A stretch of DNA of 64,000 nucleotides, from the NCBI RefSeq assembly GCF_001028135.1, contig NZ_LDNM01000038.1:47455-111454 (forward strand), written 5' to 3'. Every line of letters begins with the position of its first letter. Position 1 is the stretch's first letter. The notes under the pieces were generated by a model, which ran no database searches, was not told the DNA's origin, and saw only the letters and a list, made by a program, of their open reading frames with translations. This document shows, piece by piece, positions 28,919 to 41,957 of the stretch. Position numbers and translations under genes: made by a program. Source of the DNA: Xenorhabdus griffiniae (GTDB taxonomy: Bacteria > Pseudomonadota > Gammaproteobacteria > Enterobacterales > Enterobacteriaceae).

Positions 28919-30439
28919 TTACGGCCTTGTAGTTAAAAGTGAAGCTGAATACCCATTCTGGATGTGACTCATTGCTGCGGCTGAGGTATCAAGGATTGGC
29001 TGCGGGTAAACACCCAAAATCACCAGCAAGACGACCAACAACAGCAGAATGGAAATTTCACGTACATCCATTCTCTGTAAAGGTTTATCCGTTTTTGGCG
29101 TACCGTAATAAGCCTTCTGCATCAAGTACAGTGCATAAACGGAAGCAAAAACCAAACCGAACACGGATACCGTAGTAATCAGGGTAAATTTACTGAAGCT
29201 GCCAAACAGGATCATAAATTCCCCGACAAAGTTACCGGTTCCTGGCATACCCAATGTGGCTACCGCAAAAAACAGGGATATCGCAGGCAAGAGTTGAATT
29301 CTTCCCCATAATCCGCCCATTTGGCGCATGTCTCGGGTATGCAGGCGTTCATAGAGCTGACCACACAGAATGAACAGCCCTGCGGCTGACAGGCCATGTG
29401 CAATCATCTGGATCACCGCGCCCTGATAAGCCAATTGGCTACCTGTGTAAATGGCGATAAGCACAAAGCCCATGTGAGAAACACTGGTATAGGCAATCAA
29501 GCGCTTGATATCAGTCTGGCTGAATGCCATCCACGCACCGTAGAAAATACCAATGACGCCCAGCCACATGGCAATCGGCGCAAATTCCGCAGAAGCTTGC
29601 GGGAACAGAGGCAAACTGAAACGTAACAAACCATAAGCCGCTGTTTTCAGCAAAATCCCTGCAAGGTCAACTGAACCGGCTGTTGGGGCCTGACTATGGG
29701 CATCTGGCAACCAACCGTGTAAAGGAACAACCGGCATTTTCACCGCAAATGCAATGAAGAAACCCAGCATTAGCAAGTATTGAACGGTGTTTGACATCGG
29801 CGTATCCAACAGTTTTTCATAGTTGAATGACCATTCGCCGGTTGCATCATGGTGAATAAAAGCCAGTGCCAGAATCGAAATCAACATCACCAAACCGCTA
29901 GCCTGGGTATAGATGAAGAATTTCGTTGCCGCAGTGATACGGGTTTTACCTTCTGAGCCTCTGTGTCCCCACAGGGCAATCAGGAAGTACATCGGTACTA
30001 GCATCACTTCCCAGAAGAAGAAGAACAGGAACAGGTCGATGGCAAGGAAAACCCCCATCACCCCCCCCAGTATCCACAACAGGTTCAGGTGGAAGAAGCC
30101 CTGGTATGGCTGGTTTTCATTCCACGAACAGAGGATCGCCATCAAACCCAGTAATGCAGTCAATACCACCATCAGCAAGGATAAACCATCCAGTGCCAGA
30201 TGAATGCTAATGCCAAAACGTGGGATCCACGGAAGCAGGAATTCTGATTGCCACTGTGGTATGCCCTGTGGGTTGGTAAGTGTATAACCACCCTGTAACC
30301 ACAGGTACAGGGAGAGTAACAGCGTCAGTCCCATCGCCAGAAGCGCTATCCAACGCGGCATACGAGTGCCGAAGCGCTCGGCCTGCCAACACAACAGGCC
30401 TCCGATGAAGGGCAGAAGAATTAGCCAAGGTAGTAGCAT
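28919..30439 (-). CDS. nuoM: NADH-quinone oxidoreductase subunit M
   Basis: NuoM is the central antiporter-like subunit of the complex I membrane arm. It has 506 residues with about 14 membrane helices. The conserved Glu in FFFWEVMLVPMYFLIALWG, the Lys in FAVKMPVVPLHGWLPDAHSQAPTAGS and TDIKRLIAYTSVSHMGF are all present. It lies 19 bp after nuoL and 6 bp before nuoN. Confidence 0.97.
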   Translation of the reverse strand: MLLPWLILLPFIGGLLCWQAERFGTRMPRWIALLAMGLTLLLSLYLWLQGGYTLTNPQGIPQWQSEFLLPWIPRFGISIHLALDGLSLLMVVLTALLGLMAILCSWNENQPYQGFFHLNLLWILGGVMGVFLAIDLFLFFFFWEVMLVPMYFLIALWGHRGSEGKTRITAATKFFIYTQASGLVMLISILALAFIHHDATGEWSFNYEKLLDTPMSNTVQYLLMLGFFIAFAVKMPVVPLHGWLPDAHSQAPTAGSVDLAGILLKTAAYGLLRFSLPLFPQASAEFAPIAMWLGVIGIFYGAWMAFSQTDIKRLIAYTSVSHMGFVLIAIYTGSQLAYQGAVIQMIAHGLSAAGLFILCGQLYERLHTRDMRQMGGLWGRIQLLPAISLFFAVATLGMPGTGNFVGEFMILFGSFSKFTLITTVSVFGLVFASVYALYLMQKAYYGTPKTDKPLQRMDVREISILLLLVVLLVILGVYPQPILDTSAAAMSHIQNGYSASLLTTRP

Positions 30440-30458
30440 GGCGCAATGTGTCCCTTAA

Positions 30459-32321
30459 TTAAACCAAAAGCAGCAGAGCTAAAACCAGCACTGCACCCAA
30501 CCCCATAGAGGTAGCGTACCAACGGACTTGTCCGTTCTCACTCCAACGAAGCCCTTTATTGCCCCAACGTGACAATATGGCTGGAATGTTCATCAGTGAG
30601 TTCAAAGGATCACTTTGCAACAAACGGGTGATGCCCTTGAATGGTTTTACAAATACCCAGTCATACAGCGCATCAAATCCCCAGGCATGGAACCACCATG
30701 TGGAGAAGAAACGCCCCGCTGCACTGTTCGCTGTGGCATTGACCACACCACGTTTGCCCAGATACAACGCAGCCGCCAGCAAGATACCGACAACGGCAAC
30801 CACACCAGAAACGATTTCCAATGTCATTTTGCCATCATGCCCTGCCGCACTGTTTTCTGACAAAACACTCTCAGGCAGGACACCCGCCAGCGGTGGCACA
30901 ATCAGCGCACCCACAAACGTGGACAACACCAGCAATACTGACAATGGCAAGGTATGAGTAATGCCCTTGACTGGATGAGCATGGGTATTTTCTTTACCGT
31001 GGAACACGATGAAGATCATGCGGAAGGTATACAGTGATGTCATCAATGCCCCAATCAGCCCCGCCAGCATCAGGTTCATATGACCATTTGCCAACGCGCC
31101 CCACAGGATTTCATCCTTACTGTAAAAACCGGCTGTCAGTAATGGCAGTGCCGACAACGCAGAGCCACCCACCAGGAAGCAGAGATAAACAAATGGGATA
31201 CGCTTACTCAGCCCTCCCATCTTGAAGATGTTTTGCTCATGGTGGCAGGCCAGAATCACCGAGCCAGAAGCCAGGAACAGTAATGCTTTGAAGAACGCAT
31301 GGGTCATGAGGTGAAAAATTGCGGCATCCCACGCTTGTACACCCAATGCCAGAAACATGTAGCCAATCTGGCTCATGGTGGAGTAAGCCAGTACGCGTTT
31401 GATATCTGTCTGTACCAGTGCCGCGAAACCGGCCAGCAGCAAAGTGATCGCACCAATAATACCGACCAAGTGTAAGATATCAGGCGCCATCAAGAACAAT
31501 GCATGGCTACGGGCAATCAGATAAACCCCAGCGGTCACCATCGTCGCGGCGTGGATCAGCGCAGAAACGGGTGTCGGACCGGCCATCGCATCAGCCAGCC
31601 ATGTTTGCAATGGCAACTGCGCGGATTTACCGACAGCCCCCCCCAGAATCATCAAGGTTGCCCAGGTGATCGCGCCAAAACCTGCTTCAATATATTGTGG
31701 TGCCAATACCGCCAATTCGCGGAAACTCAGCGTACCAAGCTGGTCGTAAAGGATAAACATACCAATGGCAAGGAATACGTCACCAACACGGGTCACAATG
31801 AAGGCCTTCATTGCCGCCGCGCCATTGGCCGGGGTTTTGTAGTAGAAACCGATCAACAAGTAACTGCACAGGCCGACGCCTTCCCAACCGAGATACATCA
31901 ACAGCATATTATCTGCCAGTACCAATACCACCATACTGGCGATAAACAGGTTGGTATAGGCGAAGAAACGGGAGTATCCCTCTTCACCACGCATGTACCA
32001 AGACGCGTAGATGTGGATCAGAAAACCCACGCCAGTCACCACACTGAGCATCGTCAGTGACAGACCATCCAGCACCAGATTAACCGGAATGCTGAAATTA
32101 TCCACTGCCATCCAGTTCCACAACGTTTGGCTGTAAACCCGCCCCCCTGCCCCATCCTGTGCAAGAAAATCAAGTGCTACCCAGAATGTGACTAATGCTG
32201 CCAGCCCAACAGAACCTATCCCGATGGTGGCTGACATATTTTCAGACCAGCGGCCACGGGAAAATGCCAATAGCAAAAATCCCAGCAGTGGCAGCAGAAT
32301 GGTTAAATAGAGTAAGTTCAT
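30459..32321 (-). CDS. nuoL: NADH-quinone oxidoreductase subunit L
   Basis: NuoL is the distal antiporter-like subunit, with the long lateral helix that spans the membrane arm. It has 620 residues (E. coli 613). The markers [51 protein letters not shown] and [19 protein letters not shown] are conserved, and the C-terminal part (about 520-620) carries the extended helix and last membrane anchor. It overlaps the nuoK stop by 4 bp. Confidence 0.97.
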   Translation of the reverse strand: MNLLYLTILLPLLGFLLLAFSRGRWSENMSATIGIGSVGLAALVTFWVALDFLAQDGAGGRVYSQTLWNWMAVDNFSIPVNLVLDGLSLTMLSVVTGVGFLIHIYASWYMRGEEGYSRFFAYTNLFIASMVVLVLADNMLLMYLGWEGVGLCSYLLIGFYYKTPANGAAAMKAFIVTRVGDVFLAIGMFILYDQLGTLSFRELAVLAPQYIEAGFGAITWATLMILGGAVGKSAQLPLQTWLADAMAGPTPVSALIHAATMVTAGVYLIARSHALFLMAPDILHLVGIIGAITLLLAGFAALVQTDIKRVLAYSTMSQIGYMFLALGVQAWDAAIFHLMTHAFFKALLFLASGSVILACHHEQNIFKMGGLSKRIPFVYLCFLVGGSALSALPLLTAGFYSKDEILWGALANGHMNLMLAGLIGALMTSLYTFRMIFIVFHGKENTHAHPVKGITHTLPLSVLLVLSTFVGALIVPPLAGVLPESVLSENSAAGHDGKMTLEIVSGVVAVVGILLAAALYLGKRGVVNATANSAAGRFFSTWWFHAWGFDALYDWVFVKPFKGITRLLQSDPLNSLMNIPAILSRWGNKGLRWSENGQVRWYATSMGLGAVLVLALLLLV

Positions 32322-32620
32322 CCGCGCATCTCACTGACTGTATCAATATTCAGGTTTTGGCGACGACGGTGCAGCTGTAGTAACAGTGCCAACCCGATAC
32401 TCGCCTCGGCGGCTGCCAGAGTAATGGCCAGAATGTACATCACCTGACCATCAGGCTGGAGCCAATAGCTGCCAGCAACGACAAACGCCAGCGCTGAAGC
32501 ATTGATCATGATTTCCAACCCGATCAGCATAAATAACAGATTGCGGCGGATAATCAGGCAGGTGAAGCCTAATATGAACAGAATAGCCGCCAGAATGAGG
32601 CCATGGTGTAACGCTATCAT
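32318..32620 (-). CDS. nuoK: NADH-quinone oxidoreductase subunit K
   Basis: A 100-residue subunit with three membrane helices. It carries two membrane Glu residues on the proton path, in the conserved [18 protein letters not shown] and [15 protein letters not shown] segments. Its start shares one base with the nuoJ stop, and its end overlaps nuoL by 4 bp. Confidence 0.96.
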   Translation of the reverse strand: MIALHHGLILAAILFILGFTCLIIRRNLLFMLIGLEIMINASALAFVVAGSYWLQPDGQVMYILAITLAAAEASIGLALLLQLHRRRQNLNIDTVSEMRG

Positions 32621-33150
32621 TATTGTTGGTCCTCCGTACGAGTGCTGATCACTTCCCCTTGCCGATTTTCACGGCCGATGTGGTAAGCCACTATCAATCC
32701 TGCCAACAACAGCAAAGAGGCCAGCTCGACCGCCAGTACATAAGGGCCAAACAGGCTAATGCCCACTTCTTTGGCACTGACCACTTCACCACTGATTTCA
32801 GCGGATGTCAGTGTACTGATGGCATAAACCAGCACAATCAACAGCACAACAGACAGGATTGACGGGCCAATCCAGGCTCTGGGTTGTAACCAGCGCCGTT
32901 CCTGCTCGACAACTGATTTGCCTAAATTCAGCATCATCACGACGAAGACGAACAACACCATAATAGCGCCCGCGTAAACGATGATCTCCAAAGCACCCGC
33001 AAAATAGGCACCCATTGAAAAAAACACAACGGACAATGCCAACAAGGAAATAATCAGATACAGCAGTGCATGCACTGGATTCGTATGGGTTATCACCCTG
33101 AGTGTTGCCAGAATAGCAACCAGCCCTGCGACATAAAATGTAAATTCCAT
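32620..33150 (-). CDS. nuoJ: NADH-quinone oxidoreductase subunit J
   Basis: A 176-residue subunit with five membrane helices; the third, [20 protein letters not shown], contains the conserved pi-bulge region of the complex I membrane arm. The polar C-terminal tail ([11 protein letters not shown]) is short. It lies 12 bp after nuoI. Confidence 0.96.
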   Translation of the reverse strand: MEFTFYVAGLVAILATLRVITHTNPVHALLYLIISLLALSVVFFSMGAYFAGALEIIVYAGAIMVLFVFVVMMLNLGKSVVEQERRWLQPRAWIGPSILSVVLLIVLVYAISTLTSAEISGEVVSAKEVGISLFGPYVLAVELASLLLLAGLIVAYHIGRENRQGEVISTRTEDQQ

Positions 33151-33162
33151 GAATATCGTTCC

Positions 33163-33705
33163 TTACGGCAACAGGCTTTTAACGTCGATAGGCTTGGCCT
33201 CATTGTCGGCTTCACCTTTATCTTTGCCGTCAATCGCCATACCTGTCTTACGGTAAAAGTTATAGTCAGGATATTTACCCGGCCCTGAAATCAGCAGATC
33301 TTCTTTCTCATACACCAGATCCTGACGCTTGAATTCACCCAGTTCAAAATCCGGTGTCAACTGAATAGCGGTAGTTGGGCACGCTTCTTCACACAGACCA
33401 CAGAAAATGCAACGCGAAAAGTTAATGCGGAAAAATTCAGGATACCAGCGCCCATCTTTATGCTCGGCTTTTTGCAGTGAGATACACCCTACCGGACATA
33501 CTGCTGCACACAAGTTACACGCAACACAACGCTCTTCACCGTCAGGATCTCGCGTCAGGACGATGCGTCCACGGTAACGGGGCGGCAGATAAACCGGCTC
33601 TTCCGGATACATTTTTGTTTCGCGTTTATGGAAGGCATGAAGCCCTATCATCCAAATACTGCGTACCTGGGTGGCGAAACCGACCACTAATTCTTTCAAT
33701 GTCAT
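33163..33705 (-). CDS. nuoI: NADH-quinone oxidoreductase subunit I
   Basis: NuoI carries clusters N6a and N6b, passing electrons from NuoG to the N2 cluster in NuoB. The 180-residue protein has two 4Fe-4S motifs, [15 protein letters not shown] and [15 protein letters not shown]. It lies 16 bp after nuoH. Confidence 0.97.
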   Translation of the reverse strand: MTLKELVVGFATQVRSIWMIGLHAFHKRETKMYPEEPVYLPPRYRGRIVLTRDPDGEERCVACNLCAAVCPVGCISLQKAEHKDGRWYPEFFRINFSRCIFCGLCEEACPTTAIQLTPDFELGEFKRQDLVYEKEDLLISGPGKYPDYNFYRKTGMAIDGKDKGEADNEAKPIDVKSLLP

Positions 33706-33721
33706 GGTTCAATCGCCTCCT

Positions 33722-34699
33722 TTATTGAGCGTTGTATAAAATAACTGCGGCTGTCGCTAGCATATTCAGTAACGTTAACGGCAGACAAACTTTCCAGCCA
33801 AACGACATCACCTGATCATAACGAGGACGCGGCAAGGCAGCGCGGATCAAGATGAACATCATCATGAAAAATGCTGTTTTCAGCGCAAACCAGACGAACG
33901 GCGGCAAGAAAGGCCCATTCCAGCCACCAAAGAATAGCGTGACGATCAAAGCAGATACCGTCACAATCGCGATATATTCCCCGACAAAAAACAGACCGAA
34001 TTTCATACCGGAATATTCAATGTGATAGCCGTCAGCCAGTTCTTGCTCTGCTTCCGGTTGGTCAAAGGGATGACGGTGGCATACCGCTACCCCCGCAATG
34101 GCAAAAGTCAGGAAGCCAAAGAATTGAGGAATAACATTCCACACATGTTGCTGTGAGTTGACGATATCCACCATGTTAAAGGAGCCGGCTTGTGCCACAA
34201 CGCCCATCATGGACATACCGAGGAAAACTTCATAACTCAGTGTCTGTGCGGATGCCCGCATCGCACCCAGCAGGGCATATTTGTTGTTACTCGCCCAACC
34301 AGCAAATAGCACGGAATAAACCGCCAGACCTGCCAGCATCATAAAGAATAAGATGCCGATGTTCAGGTCTGCGACCATCCATGTCGGGCTTACCGGTACA
34401 ATCACAAAGGCCAGAAGCATTGAGCAGAATGCAATGACAGGAGCCAGGGTGAAAATGGCCCTGTCAGAAAAGCGGGGTGCCCAGTCTTCTTTAAAGAACA
34501 TTTTGATCATGTCTGCAACAAGCTGCAATGAACCGCCCCAACCGACTCGGTTTGGCCCATAACGGTTTTGAAACAGGCCAAGGATACGGCGTTCAAAGAA
34601 ACTCATGAATGCCCCGCAGATAACCACGACCAGTAGAATGACAACCGCTTTCAGTACAGCAATCAGGATTTCAATGACCTCGGGAGTAAACCAGCTCAT
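33722..34699 (-). CDS. nuoH: NADH-quinone oxidoreductase subunit H
   Basis: NuoH forms much of the quinone chamber next to NuoB and NuoCD. It has 325 residues and eight membrane helices, with the conserved [19 protein letters not shown] and the Glu-rich cytoplasmic loop [20 protein letters not shown]. Its ATG shares one base with the nuoG stop (TAATG), so translation is coupled. Confidence 0.97.
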   Translation of the reverse strand: MSWFTPEVIEILIAVLKAVVILLVVVICGAFMSFFERRILGLFQNRYGPNRVGWGGSLQLVADMIKMFFKEDWAPRFSDRAIFTLAPVIAFCSMLLAFVIVPVSPTWMVADLNIGILFFMMLAGLAVYSVLFAGWASNNKYALLGAMRASAQTLSYEVFLGMSMMGVVAQAGSFNMVDIVNSQQHVWNVIPQFFGFLTFAIAGVAVCHRHPFDQPEAEQELADGYHIEYSGMKFGLFFVGEYIAIVTVSALIVTLFFGGWNGPFLPPFVWFALKTAFFMMMFILIRAALPRPRYDQVMSFGWKVCLPLTLLNMLATAAVILYNAQ

Positions 34700-37431
34700 T
34701 ATGCAACCTCCCGTAAGTTATGGACTAATTTGCCTGCCAGGATCGGCGGTACACCCGACATTCCCAGAGGCAAGCCGATTTGCCCCTGGGCCAGATTACC
34801 ACTCAAGCGCACGGCCAAACGCAGTTTCTGCCCTTCACAATCAAATGCCATTACTGCGCCTTCTTTCACCTTCAAATGCTCCGCATCTTTATGATTGAAC
34901 ATCACATACGGTTCAGGCATACGCTCCTGTATTACATCAGAACGTTGGGACAGTTCTTCACTACCGAACAGATGGAAATAGGGCGCAACATGCCATTGAT
35001 CTTTTTGCGCAGTGAATGCGGTCGGGATAGTGTCAAAATAGTTTAATCCACCATCAACCGTTTCAATTAAACGAACCCCCGGATCGCCAAAACGCAGCTT
35101 GCCACCAACTTCCGCCTGAAATTTATTCCACGCTTGTGGTGAGTTCCAGCCGGGTGCCCATGCAAATGGGATTTGCTGGCGTGGTGCATATGGGCTGTTG
35201 TTCCCTTCCATTGAGAAAGCAAATGCGGTATCGATATCCTGGGGTTGGCGCTGCTCATGGACACTGACATCAGCCAACATTGCCGTACGGCCGCTGTAAC
35301 GATGAGGTGAACGCGCCAGTTTTTGCCCACGAATACGGAATGTCGCATCGGGAGCCGCATTTATAATGCCTTTGAATTGCGGCATCACTTTGACACAAGC
35401 GGCTATCACGTGATCAAGCTGTGTCCAGTCAGTTTGGCACTGTGTATAAGTAGTATACAGGGAATGCATCCAGCGCCAGCTTTCCAGCATAACGATAGAT
35501 TTGTCATAAAATGCCGGTTCGTAAACCTGGAAATAGCGCTGAGCACGACCTTCCTGATTCACCAACGTACCGTCACTCTCTGCAAAACTGGAGGCTGACA
35601 GAATCAAATGCGCCTTATCCATGATGGCGGTGCGCTGATGATCCACGACAATCAGGTTTTTCAGGCTATCCAGTGCGCGATCTATCTTATCCGCCGGCGC
35701 ATGACGATATAGATCGTTTTCCATCACAATGGCGGTGTCTGAATCCCCTTTAGCAATATGCTGCAAAGCAACATCCAATGGCTGCGCTTCCATCATTGCC
35801 AGCCCCAGACTATTGGCATACGCAGCAACATAAGAAAGGCCGACATCTGCGCCTTTATCTTTCAACGCCCATGCAATATTAGCGGCAGCCTGAATCAAGG
35901 CATCGCTGCCTGAATTGCTACCACTGATAATCAATGGCTTTTTCGCATCACGTAATGCCTGTGCAATGATTGCCACTTTCGATTTCAGTTCATCCGGCAG
36001 ACCATCAACCGCAGGAGCGATATTGTTCAGGGCATGTGCCACGGCAAAGCCTAAGCGAGCCTGATCATCAACCGGTGCACGGTAACTCCATGCGGCAATA
36101 TCATCCAGTCGGGTTTCATCAACACTGGTCAGGAAAAGAGAATACTTGGCATGTTGACCAATATTCATCACAGCCGCAATCTGCCAGTCTGCCACTTTCT
36201 GAGCAGCCGCCATTTCTCGCGCTTTGCCTTTCACTGCCTGACGCACAGATAACGCCATGCGGGCAGCCGTTTGGGTCAGGTCTTCCCCTAACACCAACAC
36301 CGCATCATAATCTTCAATTTCACGTAGAGATGGCGTATAGACGCCCCCTTGCTGGAGAATTTCTAACATCGTATCAAGGCGATGTTGTTCTTCCGCTGAA
36401 ATACCACTGTAGAAGTTTTCGGCACCAACCAATTCACGCAAGGCAAAATTACTTTCAATGCTGGCACGTGGTGAACCGATGCCAATGGCATTTTTCGCCT
36501 GACGCAAAATATCTGCGCCTCCTTGCATGACTTGCTCGGCATTCAATGAAATCCACTGATCGCCACGCAATTGTTGTGGCTGGCGAGGACGGTCGTCGCG
36601 GTTGACATAGCCATAACCGAAACGCCCTCGGTCACACATAAAGTAGTGGTTGACAGTGCCGTTATAACGGTTTTCTATCCGGCGCAGTTCACCGTAGCGT
36701 TCTCCAGGACTGGTATTACAACCAATGCTGCACTGTTGACAGATGCTTGGCGCAAATTGCATGTCCCATTTACGGTTGTAGCGTTCTGAATGTGTTTTGT
36801 CGGTAAATACCCCTGTTGGGCAAATTTCAACGAGGTTACCGGAAAATTCACTTTCCAGTGTGCCACTTTCAGGGCGACCAAAATAGACGTTGTCATGAGC
36901 ACCATAAACGCCAAAATCCGTTCCATCCGCATAATCTTTGTAATAACGGACACAACGGTAACAGGCGATACAACGGTTCATTTCATGAGCAACAAATGGT
37001 CCCAATTCCTGATTTTTGTGAGTACGCTTGGTAAAACGGTATTTGCGGAATGAATGCCCCGTCATTACTGTCATATCCTGCAAATGACAGTTACCCCCTT
37101 CCTCACAAACTGGACAGTCGTGGGGATGGTTGGTCATTAACCATTCCACAACACTGGCACGGAACTGTTTAGCTTCATCATCATCAATGGAAATATACGT
37201 GCCATCTGATGCGGGTGTCATACAAGACATCACCAGACGACCACGCGTATCTTCCGCATTTTGATATTGCTTCACCGCACACTGGCGGCAAGCGCCAACG
37301 CTTCCCAGCGCTGGATGCCAGCAAAAATAAGGTATATCAAGCCCCAATGAGAGGCAGGCTTGTAACAGGTTATCAGCCCCGTTTACATCATATTCTTTGC
37401 CGTCTACATGTATCGTAGCCATAGTCAGCAT
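34699..37431 (-). CDS. nuoG: NADH-quinone oxidoreductase subunit G
   Basis: NuoG is the large peripheral subunit with clusters N1b, N3, N4, N5 and N7. It has 910 residues: an N-terminal 2Fe-2S ferredoxin domain ([15 protein letters not shown]), the [16 protein letters not shown] motif (one His, three Cys for N5), [14 protein letters not shown]...CPTGVF for N4, and the N7 ligands CQQCSIGCN, followed by a molybdopterin-oxidoreductase-like domain with no cofactor. The start at 37431 gives M-L-T-M-A-T-I-H, matching the E. coli length; an inner ATG at 37422 is possible. GGGA lies close upstream. It lies 52 bp after nuoF. Confidence 0.96.
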   Translation of the reverse strand: MLTMATIHVDGKEYDVNGADNLLQACLSLGLDIPYFCWHPALGSVGACRQCAVKQYQNAEDTRGRLVMSCMTPASDGTYISIDDDEAKQFRASVVEWLMTNHPHDCPVCEEGGNCHLQDMTVMTGHSFRKYRFTKRTHKNQELGPFVAHEMNRCIACYRCVRYYKDYADGTDFGVYGAHDNVYFGRPESGTLESEFSGNLVEICPTGVFTDKTHSERYNRKWDMQFAPSICQQCSIGCNTSPGERYGELRRIENRYNGTVNHYFMCDRGRFGYGYVNRDDRPRQPQQLRGDQWISLNAEQVMQGGADILRQAKNAIGIGSPRASIESNFALRELVGAENFYSGISAEEQHRLDTMLEILQQGGVYTPSLREIEDYDAVLVLGEDLTQTAARMALSVRQAVKGKAREMAAAQKVADWQIAAVMNIGQHAKYSLFLTSVDETRLDDIAAWSYRAPVDDQARLGFAVAHALNNIAPAVDGLPDELKSKVAIIAQALRDAKKPLIISGSNSGSDALIQAAANIAWALKDKGADVGLSYVAAYANSLGLAMMEAQPLDVALQHIAKGDSDTAIVMENDLYRHAPADKIDRALDSLKNLIVVDHQRTAIMDKAHLILSASSFAESDGTLVNQEGRAQRYFQVYEPAFYDKSIVMLESWRWMHSLYTTYTQCQTDWTQLDHVIAACVKVMPQFKGIINAAPDATFRIRGQKLARSPHRYSGRTAMLADVSVHEQRQPQDIDTAFAFSMEGNNSPYAPRQQIPFAWAPGWNSPQAWNKFQAEVGGKLRFGDPGVRLIETVDGGLNYFDTIPTAFTAQKDQWHVAPYFHLFGSEELSQRSDVIQERMPEPYVMFNHKDAEHLKVKEGAVMAFDCEGQKLRLAVRLSGNLAQGQIGLPLGMSGVPPILAGKLVHNLREVA

Positions 37432-37483
37432 GCTTCCCAATGGCCTGCCGCAGCAGGCGTTAATCAAAAATTAGCGCTGTCTG

Positions 37484-38848
37484 TTACCAACGCTGGTTGA
37501 GCAGGTTTGGTTGAATACCTGCAATCAGGTTGGTATTGCCGTAATCTTTGGTGACAATTCCTGCTTCAAACTCTTCACGGAAATATTTAATAGCACTCTG
37601 CAAAGGTTCCACAGCACCTGGCGCATGGGCACAAAACGTTTTGCCCAGCCCAAGAAAACGACAGAGTTGTTCTAATGTTTCAATATCACCTGGCTGGCCT
37701 TTGCCACTCTCAATAGCCCGGAGGATTTTGACACTCCACGGCAAGCCATCACGGCATGGTGTGCACCAGCCACAAGATTCACGAGAGAAGAATTCTTCAA
37801 GATTGCGGGTCAGGGAAACCATATTGATCTCATGATCCACTGCCATTGCCAGTGCGGTTCCCAAACGACTACCCGCTTTGGCGATGTGCTCAAAATCCAT
37901 TGGCAAATCCAAGTGGTCTGCGGTCAGGAAATCGGTTCCTGCCCCTCCGGGTTGCCAGGCCTTGAATTGCAGGCCATCACGCATTCCTCCCGCGTAATCT
38001 TCAAGAATTTCACGGGCGGTTGTGCCAAAAGGGAGTTCCCAAAGACCCGGATTTTTGACCCGACCAGAAAAGCCCATCAGTTTAGTGCCGGCATCTTTAC
38101 TTTTGCCGGCACTCAGACCGATATACCACTCTTTTCCATGCTCAAGAATTGCAGGCACGTTACACAAGGTTTCGACGTTGTTGACGCACGTAGGTTTGCC
38201 CCATACGCCCGCTGTCGCAGGAAATGGAGGTTTTGAACGTGGGTTTGCCCGGCGCCCTTCAAGGGAGTTAATCAGGGCGGTTTCTTCACCACAGATATAA
38301 CGTCCCGCACCCGTATGAACAAACAGTTCAAAATCAAAACCACTGCCCAAAATGTTCTTGCCAAGCAATCCGGCCGCTTTCGCTTCCTCTATGGCTTTAC
38401 GTAAATGGACAGCCGCTTCGACATACTCACCACGCAGGAAGATGTAACCGCGATAGGCTTTCAATGCAAAGGCACTGATTAACATGCCTTCCACCAACAG
38501 ATGAGGCAGTTGCTCCATCAATAGGCGGTCTTTGTAAGTGCCCGGCTCCATCTCATCCGCATTACACAACAAATAGCGGATATTCATGCTTTCATCTTTT
38601 GGCATCAGGCTCCATTTCAAGCCTGTTGAGAAGCCCGCTCCACCACGGCCTTTTAAGCCAGCATCTTTAACCAGTGCGGTAATTTCATCAGGAGCCATGC
38701 CCTTCAGTGCTTTTTCGGCTCCTTTATAACCATTTTGGCTCCGGTATTCATCCAGCCAGACAGGGTGTTGGTCATCACGCAACCGCCATGTCAGGGGATG
38801 AGTTTCCGCTGTGCGGATAATTTCTTTCACTCCTGAATGCGTTGTCAT
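37484..38848 (-). CDS. nuoF: NADH-quinone oxidoreductase subunit F
   Basis: NuoF binds NADH and FMN and carries cluster N3, the electron entry point of complex I. It has 454 residues. The glycine-rich FMN/NADH segment [16 protein letters not shown] is at about 64-79, [14 protein letters not shown] lies in mid-protein, and the 4Fe-4S ligands are in [12 protein letters not shown] and a downstream Cys in [10 protein letters not shown]. It overlaps nuoE by 4 bp. Confidence 0.97.
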   Translation of the reverse strand: MTTHSGVKEIIRTAETHPLTWRLRDDQHPVWLDEYRSQNGYKGAEKALKGMAPDEITALVKDAGLKGRGGAGFSTGLKWSLMPKDESMNIRYLLCNADEMEPGTYKDRLLMEQLPHLLVEGMLISAFALKAYRGYIFLRGEYVEAAVHLRKAIEEAKAAGLLGKNILGSGFDFELFVHTGAGRYICGEETALINSLEGRRANPRSKPPFPATAGVWGKPTCVNNVETLCNVPAILEHGKEWYIGLSAGKSKDAGTKLMGFSGRVKNPGLWELPFGTTAREILEDYAGGMRDGLQFKAWQPGGAGTDFLTADHLDLPMDFEHIAKAGSRLGTALAMAVDHEINMVSLTRNLEEFFSRESCGWCTPCRDGLPWSVKILRAIESGKGQPGDIETLEQLCRFLGLGKTFCAHAPGAVEPLQSAIKYFREEFEAGIVTKDYGNTNLIAGIQPNLLNQRW

Positions 38849-39390
38849 GGATATTGCTCCAGTAATTTTTCAATTTCTTCGGGTTTCACGTAACTGTGGG
38901 TGTCCTCATCAATCATCATCGTAGGTCCCTTGTCACAGTTCCCCAAGCAGCAGGTTGGCAACAGTGTGAAACGCCCATCGGCCGTGGTTTGCCCCGGACG
39001 AATGTCCAGACACGCTTCTATCGCTGCCTGAACACCCTGGTAACCCGTGATGTGACATACGACACTGTCACAATACCGGATAATGTGGCGTCCCACTGGC
39101 TGCCGGTAAATCTGGCTGTAAAACGTCGCCACCCCTTCCACGTCACTGGCCGGAATACCCAGTACCCCAGCAATGGCATAAATGGCACCATCCGGCACCC
39201 AACCACGCTGCTTTTGTACAATTTTCAGTGCTTCGATTGACGCAGCACGCGGATCTTCGTAGTGGTGTTTTTCCTGCTCAATGGCATTACGTTCGTCAGC
39301 ACTCAATACAAACTCATCCGGTGTCTGAGCGTCCGTTACGTTAACCACATCAAGGCGTGCTTGCTTGTTTGCGTTAAATTCACTTTGCAT
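38845..39390 (-). CDS. nuoE: NADH-quinone oxidoreductase subunit E
   Basis: NuoE carries the off-path 2Fe-2S cluster N1a in a thioredoxin-like fold. The ligands are in YCDSVVCH and [12 protein letters not shown]. At 181 residues it is about 15 longer than the E. coli subunit, all at the N terminus. It begins two bases after the nuoCD stop and overlaps nuoF by 4 bp. Confidence 0.96.
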   Translation of the reverse strand: MQSEFNANKQARLDVVNVTDAQTPDEFVLSADERNAIEQEKHHYEDPRAASIEALKIVQKQRGWVPDGAIYAIAGVLGIPASDVEGVATFYSQIYRQPVGRHIIRYCDSVVCHITGYQGVQAAIEACLDIRPGQTTADGRFTLLPTCCLGNCDKGPTMMIDEDTHSYVKPEEIEKLLEQYP

Positions 39391-39392
39391 CG

Positions 39393-41192
39393 TTAGCGAT
39401 CCACATCAGACATAACAAAATCGATACTGCCCAGATAGACGATAAGGTCAGAAACCAGACTACCGCGGATCACCGAGGGAATTTGCTGCAAGTGAGCAAA
39501 ACTGGGTGTACGGATACGGGTACGGTAGCTCATGGTGCTACCATCGCTGGTCAAGTAATAACTGTTGATACCCTTAGTCGCTTCGATCATCTGGAATGAT
39601 TCATTGGCGGGCATGACCGGACCCCATGACACTTGCAGGAAGTGATTAATCATGGTTTCTATGTGCTGCAAAGTCCGTTCTCTCGGTGGCGGCGTGGTCA
39701 GTGGGTGATCAGCCTTGAATGGTCCTTCCGGCATATTTTTCAGGCACTGCTCAAGGATGCGCAGACTCTGACGAATTTCTTCTACTTTCAGCATTACCCG
39801 GTCATAGCAATCACCGTTGTAGCCTGTCGGTACTTCAAAATCGAAATTTTCATAACCGGAATAAGGACGCCATTTACGTACGTCAAAACTAATACCCGTG
39901 GCCCGCAGCCCCGCACCAGTCACCCCCCAGTCCAAAGCCTGTTTGGCATTGTAGGACGCAACCCCAACAGAACGCCCTTTCAGGACACTGTTTTTCAACG
40001 CAGCCTTGACATAAGAATTCAGACGTTTCGGTAGCCAGTCCAGCAATTCACGCAAGAGCTTATCCCAACCGCGTGGCAAGTCATGGGCAACTCCCCCAAT
40101 TCGGAACCATGCCGGATGCATACGGAACCCGGTAATCGCCTCGACGACATCGTAAACTTTCTGTCGGTCAGTAAAGGCAAAGAAGACGGGCGTCATCGCC
40201 CCAACGTCCTGAATAAATGTACTGATATAAAGCAGATGGCTATTAATGCGGAACAGCTCGGACAACATGACCCGAATGGTTTTCACCCGATCGGGGACTT
40301 CAATACCGGCCAGCTTTTCAACCGCCAGTACATAAGGCATTTCGTTAACACATCCCCCCAAATATTCGATGCGATCGGTATAAGGGATATAGCTGTGCCA
40401 CGACTGACGTTCCCCCATCTTTTCGGCACCACGATGGTGATAGCCGATATCGGGAACACAATCGACGATTTCTTCGCCATCCAGTTGCAGAATAATGCGG
40501 AATGCACCATGAGCAGAAGGATGGTTTGGGCCAAGGTTAAGGAACATGAAGTCTTCATTATCCGTACCGCGCTTCATACCCCACTCTTCGGGTTTGAAAG
40601 TCAGCGCTTCCATTTCCAGATCTTCTTTCTGCTTAGTCAGGACGAAAGGATCAAATTCCGTGGCTCGCGCAGAATACTCCTTGCGCAACGGATGACCTTC
40701 CCATGTCGGCGGCATCAAGATACGACGCAAATTGGGGTGGCCGTTAAATGTGATGCCAAACATTTCCCACGTTTCACGTTCATACCAATTGGCATTTGGG
40801 AAAATTGACGTGACAGTAGGGATATTCAGGTCTTGTTCAGCGAGCGCGACTTTCAGCATGATGTCACGGTTACGCTCAATGGAAAGGAGGTGATAAAACA
40901 CCGAAAAGTCAGCCGCTGGCAAGCCTTCCCGGTGAGAGCGCTGACGCTCATCGACGCCATGCAAGTCAAACAGCATGACATAGGGTTTGGGCAATTGTTT
41001 CAGGAACGTTATTACCTTCAGGAACGGTTCCCGCTTGACCCAAACAACGGGCATACCAGTACGGGTCGGCTGGATGGTAAAGGCATCCGGGCCAAATTGA
41101 CGATGAAGCTCGCCGACAACAGGATCATCAAGATGATCTCGTGTTGCCCAGGCGGGCCGGGCGCTTTCTTGCGCTATCTGATCTGTCATCAT
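39393..41192 (-). CDS. nuoC: NADH-quinone oxidoreductase fused subunit CD
   Basis: The fused NuoC-NuoD protein is typical of enterobacteria (gene also called nuoCD). It has 599 residues: an N-terminal 30-kDa domain (about 30-185, with [20 protein letters not shown]) and a C-terminal 49-kDa domain (about 210-599) that lines the quinone site, with [11 protein letters not shown] and the C-terminal DFVMSDVDR. Two consecutive ATG codons lie at the start (41192 and 41189). A 75-bp gap separates it from nuoB, longer than the other gaps in the operon. Confidence 0.97.
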   Translation of the reverse strand: MMTDQIAQESARPAWATRDHLDDPVVGELHRQFGPDAFTIQPTRTGMPVVWVKREPFLKVITFLKQLPKPYVMLFDLHGVDERQRSHREGLPAADFSVFYHLLSIERNRDIMLKVALAEQDLNIPTVTSIFPNANWYERETWEMFGITFNGHPNLRRILMPPTWEGHPLRKEYSARATEFDPFVLTKQKEDLEMEALTFKPEEWGMKRGTDNEDFMFLNLGPNHPSAHGAFRIILQLDGEEIVDCVPDIGYHHRGAEKMGERQSWHSYIPYTDRIEYLGGCVNEMPYVLAVEKLAGIEVPDRVKTIRVMLSELFRINSHLLYISTFIQDVGAMTPVFFAFTDRQKVYDVVEAITGFRMHPAWFRIGGVAHDLPRGWDKLLRELLDWLPKRLNSYVKAALKNSVLKGRSVGVASYNAKQALDWGVTGAGLRATGISFDVRKWRPYSGYENFDFEVPTGYNGDCYDRVMLKVEEIRQSLRILEQCLKNMPEGPFKADHPLTTPPPRERTLQHIETMINHFLQVSWGPVMPANESFQMIEATKGINSYYLTSDGSTMSYRTRIRTPSFAHLQQIPSVIRGSLVSDLIVYLGSIDFVMSDVDR

Positions 41193-41267
41193 TCTTCACC
41201 ACAACGCTTGATCAGGGTTTTTGTGATCGCAACACATTGCTCTGGTTACGCTATATGGCTAAAAGCC

Positions 41268-41942
41268 TTAAATTTCGTCTGGAGTCCGCAGGTTTTTCAC
41301 TGCAATACGTTCACCGCGTTTTCTTTCTCTTTCTGATTGCATATTGGCACGGTAAACTCCCTGATCGCCAACTACCCATGACAGTGGGCGTCGTTCTTTA
41401 CCTATGGACTCCTGCAACAGCAGCAGTGCCTGCATATAGGCTTCCGGGCGAGGAGGACAGCCAGGAATATAAACATCGACAGGGATAAACTTATCAACCC
41501 CCTGCACTACGGAATAAATATCGTACATACCACCGGAGTTTGCACAGGCTCCCATTGAAATGACCCATTTCGGCTCCAGCAATTGGTCGTACAGGCGTTG
41601 AATGACAGGTGCCATTTTGACGAAACAGGTTCCGGAAATCACCATGAAATCAGCCTGACGGGGAGATGCTCGCAAAACTTCTGCACCAAAACGTGCAACA
41701 TCGTGAACCGCGGTAAATGACGTCACCATTTCCACGTAGCAGCAAGAAAGCCCGAAGTTATAGGGCCACAGGGAATTTTTCCTCCCCCAATTCACCATAT
41801 TATGCAGAGCATGTTCCAGTTTCCCCATATAGACACTTCGGTGAACATGCTGCTCTAAGGGATCGCTGACAGTTTCCTGTTTTTGCAGGGGATAACGGTC
41901 ATTCTCACCGTTAGGATCTATGCGGGTGAGCGTATAATCCAT
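41268..41942 (-). CDS. nuoB: NADH-quinone oxidoreductase subunit B
   Basis: NuoB holds the terminal 4Fe-4S cluster N2, next to the quinone. It has 224 residues, with the tandem Cys pair in GLSCCYVEM, a third Cys in GTCFVKM, and the fourth in [10 protein letters not shown]. It lies 15 bp after nuoA. It ends with a charged tail ([10 protein letters not shown]) as in E. coli. Confidence 0.97.
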   Translation of the reverse strand: MDYTLTRIDPNGENDRYPLQKQETVSDPLEQHVHRSVYMGKLEHALHNMVNWGRKNSLWPYNFGLSCCYVEMVTSFTAVHDVARFGAEVLRASPRQADFMVISGTCFVKMAPVIQRLYDQLLEPKWVISMGACANSGGMYDIYSVVQGVDKFIPVDVYIPGCPPRPEAYMQALLLLQESIGKERRPLSWVVGDQGVYRANMQSERERKRGERIAVKNLRTPDEI

Positions 41943-41957
41943 CTTTATGCCTCGCTA

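Noticed and set aside
31503..32060. Long open frame antisense to nuoL (and similar ones opposite nuoG, nuoCD and menB)
   Set aside because: Shadow frames opposite highly conserved genes; Gln/His-rich composition typical of antisense translation.
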